A stretch of DNA of 7,367 bases from an uncultured Actinomycetes bacterium (GTDB lineage: Bacteria; Actinomycetota; Actinomycetes; Nanopelagicales; Nanopelagicaceae), in contig CAIMXQ010000054.1 of assembly GCA_903845465.1 (NCBI GenBank), positions 1 through 7,367 on the forward strand, in the 5' to 3' direction. This document shows positions 6,532 to 7,367 of the stretch, piece by piece (the first letter of the stretch is position 1; each line of letters begins with the position of its first letter). The translations under genes and the position numbers were made by a program. Below the pieces are notes generated by a model, which was not told the origin of the DNA, did no database searches, and worked only from the letters and a program-made list of their open reading frames with translations.

Positions 6532-6538
6532 ATATGCA
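6525..6538 (+). promoter_or_regulatory. ARG-box-like operator 1 (overlaps pheT stop)
   Basis: TGCATAAATATGCA is an inverted repeat of TGCAT and ATGCA around four A/T bases. It agrees with the general ArgR operator layout TGAATwwwwATTCA except for one symmetric base change in each half. It uses the last pheT codon and TAA stop (6526-6531). An ArgR role is inferred from the pattern and from argC downstream. Confidence 0.72.
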
Positions 6539-6544
6539 CTTGAT

Positions 6545-6558
6545 TGCATAAATATGCT
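6545..6558 (+). promoter_or_regulatory. ARG-box-like operator 2 (overlaps argC promoter)
   Basis: TGCATAAATATGCT repeats 13 bases of operator 1 exactly (6525-6537 and 6545-6557); only the last palindrome base differs. The two boxes start 20 bp apart, about two helical turns, the usual arrangement for paired ARG boxes bound by one ArgR hexamer. The box touches the candidate argC -10 element, so bound ArgR would block RNA polymerase. Confidence 0.7.
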
Positions 6559-6563
6559 ATTGT
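6558..6563 (+). promoter_or_regulatory. Candidate -10 element of a leaderless argC promoter
   Basis: TATTGT at 6558-6563 fits the TAnnnT pattern and ends six bases before the argC ATG. That places the transcription start at or next to the A of the start codon. No Shine-Dalgarno lies between operator 2 and the ATG. TATGCT at 6553-6558 is an alternative -10 that would leave a leader of only a few bases. No clear -35 box is visible. Confidence 0.45.
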
Positions 6564-6569
6564 ACGACT

Positions 6570-7367
6570 ATGAAAATCGGTGTCATTGGAGCTAGCGGTT
6601 ATGCAGGGGGCGAGCTCCTGCGTCTTCTCGCCTTGCATCCCCATTTCGAAGTAATTGCAATTACCGCGCATTCCAATGCGGGAGAGCAGATCACGTCGGT
6701 ACATCCTCAATTGCAGAGTTATGCTGGAGAGAAGTTCAGTTCATTTCCTCCTAAAGATTTGTCTACATGCGAGCTCGTCTTCTTAGCGCTTCCACATGGA
6801 GAGTCTGCAAAGATCATTTCTCAGCTTCCAGCAACGGTGAAGGTTGTGGATCTCGGTGCTGATTACAGATTAGAAGATGCGCAAGCGTGGGTTAAATATT
6901 ACGGTGGGGATTATGCGGGAGCCTGGACTTACGGGCTTGCAGATATTGAGCCTTTTAGATCTCTGGTGAAGAAATCAACCAAGGTTGCTAATCCTGGGTG
7001 TTATGCAACATCGATTGCGCTGGGTGCTGCTCCTGCAGCGGATATTGCAGATTTAACTGATGTAGTGGTTGTAGCAGCTTCAGGCACAACAGGTGCAGGT
7101 AGAAGCGCGAAGATCAAACTGATTGCAAGTGAGGTAGCAGGTTCTCTTACCTCGTATAAATTTGGGGGAGTACATCAACACACCCCAGAGATTGAACAGG
7201 CCCTGACCAAGATTTCCGGCGTTGACACAAAGATTTCATTTACGCCCATTCTTGCTCCTATGCCAAGAGGAATCCTTTCTACTATTACTGCAAAGCTTAC
7301 GAAAGAGATTTCGACAGAGGCAGTACATACGATCTACTCCGACTTCTTTGCGGATTCCCAATTTGTC
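6570..7367 (+). CDS. argC: N-acetyl-gamma-glutamyl-phosphate reductase (partial, 3' end cut by window)
   Basis: The first 266 codons are open to the window edge; the family usually has about 340 residues, so roughly 75 are missing. ArgC reduces N-acetyl-glutamyl-phosphate with NADPH to the semialdehyde, the third step from glutamate to arginine via ornithine. The N-terminal Rossmann motif is GASGYAGGELLRLL (7-20). VFLALPHGES (70-79) and VVDLGADYRL (92-101) are typical. The catalytic cysteine is Cys144 in NPGCYATS (141-148). SGTTGAGR (171-178) and the HQHTPEIEQ segment (202-210), which carries the conserved catalytic histidine, follow. MPRGILSTI (231-239) is also conserved. The ATG at 6570 lacks a Shine-Dalgarno and lies just after two ARG-box-like repeats, so arginine-repressed leaderless expression is likely. 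Other arg genes would be expected downstream. Confidence 0.96.
   Translation, partial: MKIGVIGASGYAGGELLRLLALHPHFEVIAITAHSNAGEQITSVHPQLQSYAGEKFSSFPPKDLSTCELVFLALPHGESAKIISQLPATVKVVDLGADYRLEDAQAWVKYYGGDYAGAWTYGLADIEPFRSLVKKSTKVANPGCYATSIALGAAPAADIADLTDVVVVAASGTTGAGRSAKIKLIASEVAGSLTSYKFGGVHQHTPEIEQALTKISGVDTKISFTPILAPMPRGILSTITAKLTKEISTEAVHTIYSDFFADSQFV

Noticed and set aside
1..7367. Mobile elements, CRISPR arrays, toxin-antitoxin or defence genes
   Set aside because: Every long + strand frame belongs to a recognisable core gene, spacers are short, and no repeats of the relevant kind are seen.

Overview
This window reads as an ordinary, tightly packed core-genome segment from an actinobacterium of moderate GC content. 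The gene order infC-rpmI-rplT-(TrmH/SpoU methyltransferase)-pheS-pheT-argC is the one known from Mycobacterium and Streptomyces. The fabG-fabI pair upstream resembles mycobacterial mabA-inhA. The short spacers, moderate GC and apparent leaderless genes fit a streamlined aquatic actinobacterium, for example the acI / Nanopelagicales (Planktophila-like) group. That placement is inference. All genes lie on the + strand. I see no mobile element, CRISPR array, tRNA or rRNA.

Layout: positions 1-68 are the C-terminus of FabG. FabI (enoyl-ACP reductase) follows at 71-838, so this end carries two reductive steps of type II fatty acid synthesis. Positions 839-1063 are a 225-nt leader with several consecutive predicted hairpins. 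It leads into infC at 1064-1654, whose best start is a rare ATC codon with a well-placed Shine-Dalgarno (SD). rpmI (1688-1885) and rplT (1898-2257) complete the classical IF3-L35-L20 operon. A TrmH/SpoU-family RNA methyltransferase (2271-3056) follows, and a perfect 15-bp inverted repeat is embedded in its first codons. pheS (3067-4074) and pheT (4075-6531) encode both subunits of phenylalanyl-tRNA synthetase. argC (6570-7367, truncated by the window end) opens the arginine biosynthesis cluster.

Function: the middle of the window is translation machinery (initiation factor, two 50S proteins, an RNA-modifying enzyme, a tRNA synthetase). It is flanked by lipid synthesis on one side and arginine synthesis on the other.

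Regulation is the most interesting layer. It includes a non-canonical infC start that suggests IF3 autocontrol, a structured infC leader, and a strong hairpin at the rplT/methyltransferase boundary. Candidate leaderless promoters sit directly before pheS and argC. Two tandem ArgR-type operators precede argC, and one of them overlaps the pheT stop codon. I found no convincing undescribed multi-gene system.
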